Source of the DNA: Lachnospiraceae bacterium UBA7093 | GTDB lineage: Bacteria > Bacillota > Clostridia > Lachnospirales > Lachnospiraceae | Length of the DNA: 64,000 bases | Direction: 5' to 3' | NCBI GenBank assembly: GCA_002492465.1 | Contig: DKYT01000013.1 | Coordinates: forward strand, 49,337-113,336 | Shown here: piece by piece, positions 33,806-42,451 of the stretch | How the letters are laid out: every line of letters starts with the position of its first letter | Numbering within the stretch: the stretch's first letter is position 1 | Made by a program: the position numbers and the translations under genes | The notes under the pieces: generated by a model | Databases searched by the model: none | Told to the model about the DNA's origin: nothing | Seen by the model: the letters and a program-made list of their open reading frames with translations, nothing else

Positions 33806-34821
33806 CAGACAGGGAAACGAGAACGGAATCGATCACAGTACCGACCCAGGATCAGCAAAATGTTTTTGGGCGGTTCGATCATCATATCAAAAAACTGGAA
33901 CAGACCTTTGGAGTGTCCATTGTAGACCGCAACGGGGAAATACGAATCAGCGGAAGCCCGGCTTCCGTAGATAAGACAAGGACAATTCTTCAGGAATTGA
34001 CCCAATTGTCAATGAGAGGGAATATCATAGAGGAACAGAATGTGGATTACGCAATATCAATGAGCATGGAAGAAAACGAAGATCACCTGCTGGAAATCGA
34101 TCAGGACTGTATATGCCATACCATATCGGGGAAACCTGTTAAGCCTAAAACAATGGGGCAGAAACAGTATGTAGACGCTATACGGGAAAATATGATCGTA
34201 TTTGGCTTAGGACCTGCAGGGACAGGGAAGACCTACCTTGCCATGGCAATGGCGATTACGGCATTTAAAAATCAGGAAGTGGAGCGGATTATCTTAACCA
34301 GACCGGCGATTGAGGCAGGAGAAAAGCTGGGATTTCTGCCGGGCGATCTGCAAAGTAAGGTAGATCCTTATTTAAGACCCTTGTATGACGCTCTTTATCA
34401 GATCATGGGCGCAGAGCCTTTTGCCAGAAACATGGAAAAGGGGCTGATAGAGGTGGCGCCTCTTGCCTATATGAGAGGACGTACGCTGGACAATGCATAT
34501 ATTATTTTGGATGAGGCGCAAAATACAACGCCGGCGCAGATGAAAATGTTCCTTACCCGAATTGGATTTGGCTCCAAGGTCATCGTAACAGGCGACGCTT
34601 CTCAGAAGGATTTGGCGCCGGGTACTTCCTCGGGTCTGGATGTGGCGCTCAGGGTGCTTCACGGTATCGAGGGAATTGCCTTTTGTAAAATGACCAGCAG
34701 AGACGTAGTAAGGCATCCGCTGGTGCAGAAGATCGTAAAAGCGTACGAAAGCTATGAGGCGAAAGAAAGCGGCAATACAAGACGAAAAAACAGGAATACA
34801 GGTTATGGGAAAAACAAGTGA
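33802..34821 (+). CDS. phoH: PhoH family ATPase
   Basis: PhoH-type proteins are cytoplasmic nucleotide-binding ATPases thought to act on RNA. The 339-residue product has an N-terminal KH-like portion and the P-loop GPAGTGKTYLAMAMAI near residue 140, LTRPAIEAGEKLGFLPGDL, the Walker B ILDEAQNTTPAQMKMFLTR and TGDASQKDL. Its ATG overlaps the yqfD stop in ATGA. The order yqfC-yqfD-phoH-pgpH-ybeY is widespread in spore-forming Firmicutes. Confidence 0.94.
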   Translation: MTDRETRTESITVPTQDQQNVFGRFDHHIKKLEQTFGVSIVDRNGEIRISGSPASVDKTRTILQELTQLSMRGNIIEEQNVDYAISMSMEENEDHLLEIDQDCICHTISGKPVKPKTMGQKQYVDAIRENMIVFGLGPAGTGKTYLAMAMAITAFKNQEVERIILTRPAIEAGEKLGFLPGDLQSKVDPYLRPLYDALYQIMGAEPFARNMEKGLIEVAPLAYMRGRTLDNAYIILDEAQNTTPAQMKMFLTRIGFGSKVIVTGDASQKDLAPGTSSGLDVALRVLHGIEGIAFCKMTSRDVVRHPLVQKIVKAYESYEAKESGNTRRKNRNTGYGKNK

Positions 34822-36040
34822 AATTCAGAAAAATAATGAAATAGAACCTTCAAATTCAAAAAATCGCAGCGCATGCATATGGGAAGGGGTTTTATTTTTT
34901 GCTACAGTGTTTCTGACAGCGGCGGCGGCTTATCTTTATCATAAGCCGCTAATAGAGATTGCAGGAATTGCAATTCTTGCAGGGGCAGGCTTTGGGTGCG
35001 TTTGGTTTATGCTGGAAAAAAGCAGGGAAGACGGTACTTTTTTGTATGACAATGAAACCCATTTTGGAAGGTTTACCGTTATTTATCTGATTTTTCTTGG
35101 AGGAAGCGCCTTGTTTCCCCTTTTGCCGGTGGGCGGCTGGCCTTATCTGGTGATTTTTGTTGGACTGATGTTTTTCAGCAATCAGATGGTGGGGCTTTTG
35201 GCAGGAAGCACGCTTTTGATGATGACTGTTATGCTCCAGGGGGGAAGCAGCGCTTCCTTTTTCATATATTTTATTGGGGGGCTTGTGGGAATTGCAGTTT
35301 TTTCTTATGTGAATGAAAATTTTCATATATGGACACCTCTGTTTATTTCCCTTCTAATACAGATGGTCTGTCTTTCGATACAGGAGGTACTGTTTGTAAA
35401 TGAAGTACTGTCTCTTCAAATGTTTGCCATACCGGCGATGAATATTCTGGTATCTCTTATTCTGATGATTATTTTATTGAAGTTTTTCAGCTTTTCCATT
35501 ATCTACAGAGAGCAGGATCAGTATGTGGACATTAACGATCCGGAATGTCCCCTTTTAGTGGAACTTAAAAATAGTTCCAAGGAGGAATATTATCATGCCA
35601 TTCATACGGCGTATCTTTGCGACAGGATTGCCAGACGGCTTAATTTTGACGACGCAGTTGTGAAGGCATGCGGTTATTATCACAGGATCGGAATGATCAG
35701 GGGTGAAAACAGCTGGGAAAACGTTCAGGAGATTCTGGAGGAAAATCGTTTTCCTATGGAAGTGCAGACGGTATTGAAAGAGTATCTGGATAAAAACGAA
35801 AGAATCGTATCAAGGGAAACGGTACTGCTTCTTTTTTGCGATACTGTGGTTTCCTCCATCAGCTTTCTTTTTTCAAAGAATCCCAAAGGGGAGTTGGATT
35901 ATCCCAAAATCATCAATACCATATTTAAGAAAAAGATAGAAAGTGGTATGATAGAATATAGCCAGGCATCCTTTGGAGAATTACAGGAAATGAAGAAAAT
36001 CTTAGTAGAGGAGAAACTGTATTATGACTTCTTACGTTGA
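34805..36040 (+). CDS. PgpH-like 7TM-HD protein with degenerate HD motif
   Basis: In the place where spore formers carry pgpH (yqfF), this gene encodes about 411 residues with seven predicted membrane helices (about 17-230) and a C-terminal HD-type domain. Compared with PgpH, a cyclic di-AMP phosphodiesterase of about 700 residues, it lacks the large extracellular 7TMR-HDED domain. The catalytic HD pair reads HR (GYYHRIG, about residue 291), and the later SHV and QHHGT ligand segments are absent, although YHAIHTAYL, CDTVVSS and the C-terminal tail still align. It is probably not a phosphodiesterase; it may bind a nucleotide or act as a scaffold. Start 34805 (MGKTSE) is chosen; an in-frame ATG at 34754 overlaps phoH further. 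It overlaps ybeY by 17 bases. Confidence 0.8.
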   Translation: MGKTSEIQKNNEIEPSNSKNRSACIWEGVLFFATVFLTAAAAYLYHKPLIEIAGIAILAGAGFGCVWFMLEKSREDGTFLYDNETHFGRFTVIYLIFLGGSALFPLLPVGGWPYLVIFVGLMFFSNQMVGLLAGSTLLMMTVMLQGGSSASFFIYFIGGLVGIAVFSYVNENFHIWTPLFISLLIQMVCLSIQEVLFVNEVLSLQMFAIPAMNILVSLILMIILLKFFSFSIIYREQDQYVDINDPECPLLVELKNSSKEEYYHAIHTAYLCDRIARRLNFDDAVVKACGYYHRIGMIRGENSWENVQEILEENRFPMEVQTVLKEYLDKNERIVSRETVLLLFCDTVVSSISFLFSKNPKGELDYPKIINTIFKKKIESGMIEYSQASFGELQEMKKILVEEKLYYDFLR

Positions 36041-36530
36041 AAACGAAACAGCCGCTGTGTTTGAATTTGACGTGAAGGCGCTTTTGGATCTGGTCGCGGA
36101 AGCAATTCTGGAGGAGGAAAAGTGTCCCTATGAGGCGCAGGTGAATCTTTTGCTGACAGATGACGAGGGAATACGTGAATTTAACAGGCAGTATCGAAAC
36201 ATAGATGCGCCGACCGATGTGCTGTCGTTTCCGATGATAGGGTTTGAGAAGGAAGCTGATTTTTCCGTTGTGGAGGAGGATACAGGCGACTATTTTGATC
36301 CTGACAGCGGCGAGCTTATTTTAGGTGATATTATTATTTCCACAGATAAAGTAAAGGAACAGGCAATGAAATACGGACATTCCCTGAAGCGGGAATTTGC
36401 ATTTCTGACGGCGCACAGCCTCCTTCACTTATGCGGTTACGACCACATGACCGAAAAGGAGCGCGCCATTATGGAGGAAAAACAGGAGAAAATCCTTTCC
36501 AGACTGGGAATTACACGAGAAGAGGGCTAA
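36024..36530 (+). CDS. ybeY: endoribonuclease/rRNA maturation factor YbeY
   Basis: YbeY is a zinc-dependent single-strand RNase that processes 16S rRNA 3' ends. The 168-residue protein shows the hallmark metal motif HSLLHLCGYDHMTEKERAIM with three His ligands, and the preceding NRQYRNIDAPTDVLSFPM. It begins inside the end of the PgpH-like gene, so translation is coupled. The length and motifs are normal. Confidence 0.96.
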   Translation: MTSYVENETAAVFEFDVKALLDLVAEAILEEEKCPYEAQVNLLLTDDEGIREFNRQYRNIDAPTDVLSFPMIGFEKEADFSVVEEDTGDYFDPDSGELILGDIIISTDKVKEQAMKYGHSLKREFAFLTAHSLLHLCGYDHMTEKERAIMEEKQEKILSRLGITREEG

Positions 36531-36558
36531 AACCTGATTCTGTCAGGCAGGAGAACTT

Positions 36559-38193
36559 ATGAATAAACCGGAGAGAAAAAGGACAACTTCAACAAGAAGA
36601 GATTATTATAAAATCATTTTGCTGCTCACTATGATTGCCGCATTTGTTTTCAGAATTCCCTTAGGGCGTCTGATCGGCGATAACGGCATTGCTTATTTCA
36701 GCGCGGCGAATGAAATATATCTGGCGGTTGCCGGGGCAATTTCCTATGGGCTTTCGGAGGCGGCTGCCATACTGGTGAGATATCGTGTCAGGAGACAGCA
36801 GCCCAAAAGTGCGGAAAAGGTATTAAGCGGCGCGCTGCTTCTGGGAGGGGCGGCAGGAATGCTGATTACCCTTTTGCTTATCTTTCTGGGCACTCCTTTG
36901 ATGGACGGAGTTTTTCACATGCCGCTGGCGCAAATGGCGGTAAGCCTTATGGCGCCGGCAATTCTTTTTTCAGTGCTAACAGGGGCTTTCAGAGGTTATT
37001 TCCAGGGGAACGGTTCCAAGGTGCCGGCGATGCATTCCCAGATTCTTCAGGTAATTTTCCTGTTTGCGGGAGGTATGATAGGAGGGGCGGTGCTTCACGG
37101 ATATGGTTTAAAGGTGTCGGCATTTCTTCAAAACGAAGATTATGCAGGGGCTTACGGTGCCATGGGGGCTTCTATCGGACTGCTCCTGGCATCTGTTCTT
37201 TGTTTTTTACATGTGCTTGCCTTGTTTTTTATCTACAGGAACAGTGCAAGAAAACAAATGGGCAGAGAGCAGCAGAGAAATCAGGATACCAGGCTTCAGG
37301 TGTTCCGTATGCTGATAGGAACCGGGGCGCTTTATGCTTTATACTGGTTTTGTTTTCAGGGAATGCCGCTGCTTGACCAATACCTTTTCTTTTCCATGAC
37401 CGCGTCTTCCCAGGATAAAATTGTGCAGTGGGGGCAGTATTATGGAAGATGCATGGTAATCATTGGGATTGTCAGCTGCTTGATCCATTTGCTCTGCCTG
37501 ATGCCGGTAAGACGTATTATGACCAGTCTGGAAAGGCAGGAAAACCGGATTGCCAATGAAAAGCTGGGCATACTGATACACCAGTGTGCGGTGATTACCG
37601 TACCCACAGCGGTTTTGCTTGCGGTTCTTGCAGAAAATATTTTGGACTTGCTTTTTTTGGAGAATCAGAAGCAGACGGTTCAGGTTTTACAGATCGGAAG
37701 CATAACGGTTGTTTTTTATGTATTTGCCGCTGTGTTTATGGAAATGCTGCTGAAAGGCAGAAAAATGAAATATGTGACGGGAATGGGGGCAATTGCGTTT
37801 CTGCTTCATGGATTGACGGCGGTGCTGCTTTTGACCACTGTGAAAATGGGGATTACGGGGATTGCCGTAAGCGTTGTCCTGTTTTACGGAGCGGTGGCGG
37901 TAATGGGATTTCTGCTGATCAGCCGTACTTTTCAATACCGGCAGGAGTGGATTAAAAGTTTCGCCGTAACGCTTATTGCTGCCGCCGTTTCAGGGGTGGC
38001 GGCAATGCTTTTGAATAGGGTGTTTGTTCCTTTGCTGGGGACGGCTGTTTCGATGGTAATCTGCATTCTTGTGAGTGTGATTCTTTATATACTGTTGCTG
38101 CTTGTGATGAGGGCGTTTCAGGAGGAGGAACTGGAGGAAATGTCCGGCGGAAGGGCTTTGCTTATGCTTGCAAGGCTGCTTCATCTCCTGTAA
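36559..38193 (+). CDS. polysaccharide flippase of the MurJ/SpoVB type
   Basis: The 544-residue protein has about 14 hydrophobic helices and fits the MOP flippase superfamily, most like SpoVB and other Firmicute lipid-II or oligosaccharide flippases: YYKIILLLTMIAAFVFRIPLGRLIGDNGIAYFS at the start (shown only in part), NEIYLAVAGAISYGLSEAAAI, and FRGYFQGNGSKVPAMHSQI, a SpoVB-like motif. A role in spore cortex or cell-wall precursor export is inferred from the similarity and from the sporulation genes upstream. CAGGAGA precedes the ATG. The remark on SpoVB kinship is by recognition of motifs, not by a search. Confidence 0.85.
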   Translation: MNKPERKRTTSTRRDYYKIILLLTMIAAFVFRIPLGRLIGDNGIAYFSAANEIYLAVAGAISYGLSEAAAILVRYRVRRQQPKSAEKVLSGALLLGGAAGMLITLLLIFLGTPLMDGVFHMPLAQMAVSLMAPAILFSVLTGAFRGYFQGNGSKVPAMHSQILQVIFLFAGGMIGGAVLHGYGLKVSAFLQNEDYAGAYGAMGASIGLLLASVLCFLHVLALFFIYRNSARKQMGREQQRNQDTRLQVFRMLIGTGALYALYWFCFQGMPLLDQYLFFSMTASSQDKIVQWGQYYGRCMVIIGIVSCLIHLLCLMPVRRIMTSLERQENRIANEKLGILIHQCAVITVPTAVLLAVLAENILDLLFLENQKQTVQVLQIGSITVVFYVFAAVFMEMLLKGRKMKYVTGMGAIAFLLHGLTAVLLLTTVKMGITGIAVSVVLFYGAVAVMGFLLISRTFQYRQEWIKSFAVTLIAAAVSGVAAMLLNRVFVPLLGTAVSMVICILVSVILYILLLLVMRAFQEEELEEMSGGRALLMLARLLHLL

Positions 38194-38256
38194 TGGTATA
38201 AATTTACAGCGTTTGGCTGATACTGTTTGTAAATAAATAGTAAAGGTGCAAATGCT

Positions 38257-38889
38257 ATGAAATTTGTAAAACGTATCAGTCTGTTTTTTATTTATCCTTT
38301 GAGCATGTTTTCTCTGGGATTTGCCGCCAATATGGCAATTATGGAATTTTTTTATCCCGGGGACAATTATGAGCCGCCCAGGGAAGAACAGCAGGCGGCG
38401 GCAGAGCCTGTGGAAGATTCTGTGGAAGTGCTTGGAAGCCAGGAACCGGTGGTGACGGCGGATACCCGCTATGTGATCCAGAATTACAATACGGTGACGG
38501 GGGAAAAGGTGGAAGAGGAATCGGATACGCCTGATAAATATATTGGCTTAGACAGGGATAAGCTGGTGAACGAGATCACGGAGTATAATCAAAATCCCTC
38601 GCTTACAGATCTGGAGCAGGGCTTTGAATATATGGAGCTGATTTCTTTTTCAGCCGGAAGGGTGGTGGTGCGGAAAAGCTATCAGCCGCCTGATGAGGAG
38701 AAAGGGTTCTTCCTTCTGAACGAAGATCATTATGTGGTGGTTTATGATCACAGCCTTTCCAATGTTTATATGACCACAGACATTGTGGTGGAAGATCTGC
38801 CGGAAGAATTGCAGGAAGAAATATTAAATATGAAATATGTGGAGGATGAGGGGGAGCTGTATAATTTTCTTGAATCATACTCCAGTTAA
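38257..38889 (+). CDS. membrane-anchored protein, BofC-like, unknown function
   Basis: The 210-residue protein has a short N-terminal segment with one hydrophobic helix (about 8-27), then an acidic extracellular region and a compact C-terminal part: YIGLDRDKLVNEITEYNQNP, LEQGFEYMELISFSAGRVVVRKSY. The C-terminal pattern recalls the BofC-type domain that occurs in sporulation proteins, but the match is weak and I leave it as hypothetical. It stands between the flippase and a flavoprotein gene on the same strand, with no clear promoter of its own. Confidence 0.7.
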   Translation: MKFVKRISLFFIYPLSMFSLGFAANMAIMEFFYPGDNYEPPREEQQAAAEPVEDSVEVLGSQEPVVTADTRYVIQNYNTVTGEKVEEESDTPDKYIGLDRDKLVNEITEYNQNPSLTDLEQGFEYMELISFSAGRVVVRKSYQPPDEEKGFFLLNEDHYVVVYDHSLSNVYMTTDIVVEDLPEELQEEILNMKYVEDEGELYNFLESYSS

Positions 38890-38913
38890 AAAATAACAGA
38901 AATGAGGAAGCGG

Positions 38914-40209
38914 ATGAAAAGTAAAATGAAAACAGCAGTAATTGGAGCAGGAGCCTCGGGAATTATGGCGGCGGTCACAGCGGCAAAATATGGCGCGGAG
39001 GTTACTTTATTTGAAAGAGACCAGAGGGTGGGAAAGAAAATTCTTTCCACCGGTAATGGAAAATGTAATTTAGGCAATTTGAATTTTTCAATGGAGCAGT
39101 ATTATTGCGGGGATCAGGAAAAGCTCCACAAGATGTTCCGGGTATTTTCTGTGTGGGATACCATGTCTTTTTTTGAAAGCATCGGCTTGATGATCAAAAA
39201 TAAAAACGGATATCTGTATCCTTATTCAGAGCAGGCGTCCGCTGTCCTGGATGTTCTCCGCATGGAGCTGGAGAGGATGAAGGTCGAGGTGATAACCCAG
39301 ACTGGCATTACAGGCGCCGCGTATCATCCGGAAAGGGAAGAATTTGAATTACAGGATGACTGCGGAAGGAACTATACTTTTTCCAGGGTAATCATAGCAT
39401 GCGGAAGCCCGGCGTCTCTGAAAAAGGGAGAGGGAATGACAGGGTATGAGCTTGCTGCCGGTTTTGGACATGAGATTCGTCCGGTGGTGCCGGGGCTGGT
39501 TCAGCTGGAGAGCGATGAGAGCTTTGTGAAGGCACTTGCAGGGGTAAGATGCCAGGCGGCAGTCAGGCTTTTGGTGGATCGGAAGGAAGCGGCTTTCGAA
39601 AAAGGAGAAGTACAGTTTACAGCGTATGGGATTTCCGGTATTCCTGTTTTTCAGTTCAGCCGTATCGCGGCGTACGCCCTTAAGGAAGGAAAAGACGTAA
39701 GGGTGCTGGTAGATTTCTTTCCGGATCAGGAGGATAAGGCGTTTCGCTATATGAACAGGCTGCGCTATGAATCCCAGATGGATAAGACGCTGGAGGCGTA
39801 TCTGACGGGAACTCTTCACAAAAAAATCAACATGATGATGATCAAACAGGCAGGTTTGAAACCGGGAATGAAGGCAAAGGATGCGGGATGGCATAAAATA
39901 GCCGAGTTGATGCAGGGCTGCCGAAATTTAAGCATACATATAAGCGGCGACCACGCGGCGCAAAATGCCCAGGTATGCGCCGGAGGGGTAGATCTGGAGC
40001 AGGTGGACACGGAATTGGAATCCGCTCTGGTAAAGGGCTTGTATTTTGCAGGGGAGGTTTTGGACGTGGATGGAAAGTGCGGCGGCTATAATCTGCAGTG
40101 GGCATGGACCAGCGGATATATAGCAGGCAGGAATGCAGCTGGCAGTTCCACCAGAGAAATCGCCGAAACAAAGGAAGACATGCCGCCAAAGGATCAGGTA
40201 GAATGTTAA
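38914..40209 (+). CDS. HI0933/BaiN-family flavoprotein
   Basis: The product (431 residues) is an FAD-dependent oxidoreductase of the HI0933 family: the Rossmann motif AVIGAGASGIMAAVTAAKYGA, then LFERDQRVGKKILSTGNGKCNLGNLN, and the C-terminal CAGGVDLEQVDTELESALVKG with GGYNLQWAWTSGYIAGRNA. Some relatives (BaiN) were reported to act on bile-acid intermediates; the reaction here is unknown. The start at 38914 is chosen because GAGGAAG at 38904-38910 precedes it; ATG at 38902 is also in frame. Its stop codon overlaps the start of the next flavoprotein gene. Confidence 0.9.
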   Translation: MKSKMKTAVIGAGASGIMAAVTAAKYGAEVTLFERDQRVGKKILSTGNGKCNLGNLNFSMEQYYCGDQEKLHKMFRVFSVWDTMSFFESIGLMIKNKNGYLYPYSEQASAVLDVLRMELERMKVEVITQTGITGAAYHPEREEFELQDDCGRNYTFSRVIIACGSPASLKKGEGMTGYELAAGFGHEIRPVVPGLVQLESDESFVKALAGVRCQAAVRLLVDRKEAAFEKGEVQFTAYGISGIPVFQFSRIAAYALKEGKDVRVLVDFFPDQEDKAFRYMNRLRYESQMDKTLEAYLTGTLHKKINMMMIKQAGLKPGMKAKDAGWHKIAELMQGCRNLSIHISGDHAAQNAQVCAGGVDLEQVDTELESALVKGLYFAGEVLDVDGKCGGYNLQWAWTSGYIAGRNAAGSSTREIAETKEDMPPKDQVEC

Positions 40210-41870
40210 GGATCAATCAGTTGAGGCTTCCTGTGGATCATACCAGGGAAGATCTGTACAGACAAACGGAAAAGCTTTTGGGCTGCCAGGAGATACAGGA
40301 ACTGAAGATTGTGCGGCGTTCTCTTGACGCCAGGAAAAAGCCCCAGTTGTTTTTTAATTATATTCTGGATGTAAAGGTAAAAAATCAAACTGCCGTTTAC
40401 CGGAAATGCAATCGTCAAAAGGTGCAGATTTGGGAAGAAAAACCATATCAATTTCCCTATGCAGGTTACAGGGGAGAAACCAGACCGGTTATCATCGGTA
40501 CCGGACCGGCAGGTCTTTTTTGCGGATATATGCTTGCCAAAGCAGGTTTTCGCCCTATTTTACTGGAGCGGGGACGGGATGTGGGGCAAAGGACAAAGGA
40601 TGTGCAGGAATTTTGGGAAAAAGGGATACTGAACCCAGAATCAAACGTACAGTTTGGAGAAGGAGGCGCAGGCACCTTCTCAGACGGTAAGCTTAACACC
40701 CTGGTAAAGGATAAATATGGAAGAAACAGGGAGGTGTTATCCCTGTTTGTGAAATTCGGCGCGCCAAAGGAGATTCTGTACGATCACAAGCCCCATATTG
40801 GGACGGACGTTCTTTCCCAGGTTGTGGTAAATATGCGGGAGTCTATTCAGACGCTGGGAGGAGAGATTCGGTTTCAGGCGAAGGTGACGGACCTTGTAGG
40901 GAAGCAGGGGCGTATCGCCGGGGTTGTGATCAACGGAGAGGAACAATTGCAGGCGGAATATGTGGTGCTTGCAGTAGGACACAGCGCCAGGGATACCTTT
41001 GAAATGCTTTATGAGAAAGGAATCTCCATGGAGGCAAAGCCCTTTGCCGTAGGGATGCGGGTGGAACATCCTCAGGAGTTGATCAATCTTTCCCAGTATG
41101 GACAGAAGAAGATAGAAAAGCTGGGAAACGCCTCTTACAAAGTGACGGCAAAAGCGTCGGACGGCAGGGGCGTCTATTCTTTTTGTATGTGCCCCGGCGG
41201 ATATGTGGTGGATGCTTCCTCGGAGCCCGGGCGTCTTGCCGTAAACGGAATGAGCTATGGCAAAAGGGATGGCAGCAACGCCAACAGCGCTGTTGTTATT
41301 ACCGTTACGCCGGCGGATTATGGAGCGGATCATCCCCTTGCAGGCGTTGTTTTTCAGAGAAAGCTGGAGGAAAAGGCATTTCGTATTGGGGAAGGTCAAA
41401 TACCCGTAGAGCGGTATCTGTCCTATAAGAAAGGAGTGATGGGCGGGGAGTACGCCGACCCGGAAAAAAGCCTATATATAGGGGAAGAATTTGTCCCTTC
41501 CGTTAAGGGAAAATGGAGATATGCCCCGGTACATGAAATCCTTCCGCCGGTTCTTGCCAGAGCCTTTGTGGAGGGCATGGAGTCTTTTGGAAGAGCGGTA
41601 AGAGGGTTTAATGACGATAGCGTTTTGGTGGAGGGGATAGAGAGCAGAACTTCTTCGCCGGTGAGGATTTTAAGGGATGAAGAGCTTTGGTCCTCCTTAA
41701 AGGGATTGTATCCCTGCGGAGAGGGAGCCGGGTATGCGGGAGGCATTACTTCGGCGGCAATGGACGGCATACTTGTGGCAGAGAAGCTTTCAGCCCATAT
41801 CATAAAGAAAGAGAAGGCGGATCAGAATACAAAGGAGACTGTTTATGGAAAAGAAAGGTTTGATCGGTAA
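40203..41870 (+). CDS. FAD-dependent dehydrogenase (COG2509 type)
   Basis: This 555-residue flavoprotein has an N-terminal domain of about 90 residues (MLRINQLRLPVDHTRED), then an FAD-binding Rossmann segment GTGPAGLFCGYMLAKAG and a FSDGKLNTLVKD motif that mark a common group of uncharacterised FAD dehydrogenases. The C-terminal GEGAGYAGGITSAAMDGILVAE closes the FAD site. The ATG at 40203 overlaps the stop of the upstream flavoprotein gene in ATGTTAA. A longer frame from 40098 would run inside that gene and is not favoured. The reaction is unknown. Confidence 0.88.
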   Translation: MLRINQLRLPVDHTREDLYRQTEKLLGCQEIQELKIVRRSLDARKKPQLFFNYILDVKVKNQTAVYRKCNRQKVQIWEEKPYQFPYAGYRGETRPVIIGTGPAGLFCGYMLAKAGFRPILLERGRDVGQRTKDVQEFWEKGILNPESNVQFGEGGAGTFSDGKLNTLVKDKYGRNREVLSLFVKFGAPKEILYDHKPHIGTDVLSQVVVNMRESIQTLGGEIRFQAKVTDLVGKQGRIAGVVINGEEQLQAEYVVLAVGHSARDTFEMLYEKGISMEAKPFAVGMRVEHPQELINLSQYGQKKIEKLGNASYKVTAKASDGRGVYSFCMCPGGYVVDASSEPGRLAVNGMSYGKRDGSNANSAVVITVTPADYGADHPLAGVVFQRKLEEKAFRIGEGQIPVERYLSYKKGVMGGEYADPEKSLYIGEEFVPSVKGKWRYAPVHEILPPVLARAFVEGMESFGRAVRGFNDDSVLVEGIESRTSSPVRILRDEELWSSLKGLYPCGEGAGYAGGITSAAMDGILVAEKLSAHIIKKEKADQNTKETVYGKERFDR

Positions 41871-42432
41871 GCAGGAATTGAGAAGCAGGTATCTTTATGA
41901 AAGAGACGGCATTTCTCTTAAGGACAGGAAGGAAAAAAGCGCTGAAATATGGCGGCTTTTGAAAGAAGAGCCTGCTTATCAGAATGCCGGGATCGTGTTG
42001 GTATACATGGATTACCGCAGCGAGGTTATGACCACGGGGCTTGTGGAGGAACTGTTTGCCAACGGTAAAAAGAGAATTTTTGCGCCTAAAGTGGAAGGTA
42101 TGGTAATCCGGTTTTATGAAGTGATGGAGATGGATGATTTCTCAGAGGGATATCAGGGCATCCGGGAACCGTCGAAAAGCCCGGACAGACTTTTTACCCG
42201 GGAGCTTTCAAAAAGAGAAAAGACGCTGGTGCTGGTGCCGGGCGCCGTATTTGACAGGGAGAGAGGACGCATGGGATACGGAAAGGGTTTTTATGACCGG
42301 TATCTTGCAGCGTTTCCGGAAATCACCAGTGCAGCTCTGGCATTTTCCTGCCAGATTGCAAAGAAAGTGCCCATAGAACCCCATGACATGAAACCCGATA
42401 TCATCGTTACGGAAAAGGAAATTATCAGATAG
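41845..42432 (+). CDS. 5-formyltetrahydrofolate cyclo-ligase
   Basis: The enzyme converts 5-formyl-THF into 5,10-methenyl-THF with ATP, recovering the storage form of folate. The 195-residue product carries the N-terminal KQELRSRYLYERDGIS, the ATP and substrate motifs VLVYMDYRSEV and GVRE-like GIREPS, and the signature VPGAVFDRERGRMGYGKGFYDRYL. It overlaps the end of the FAD dehydrogenase gene by 26 bases. GGAGACTG lies before the ATG. Confidence 0.93.
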   Translation: MEKKGLIGKQELRSRYLYERDGISLKDRKEKSAEIWRLLKEEPAYQNAGIVLVYMDYRSEVMTTGLVEELFANGKKRIFAPKVEGMVIRFYEVMEMDDFSEGYQGIREPSKSPDRLFTRELSKREKTLVLVPGAVFDRERGRMGYGKGFYDRYLAAFPEITSAALAFSCQIAKKVPIEPHDMKPDIIVTEKEIIR

Positions 42433-42451
42433 AAAGCAGGGAATAAGAGAG

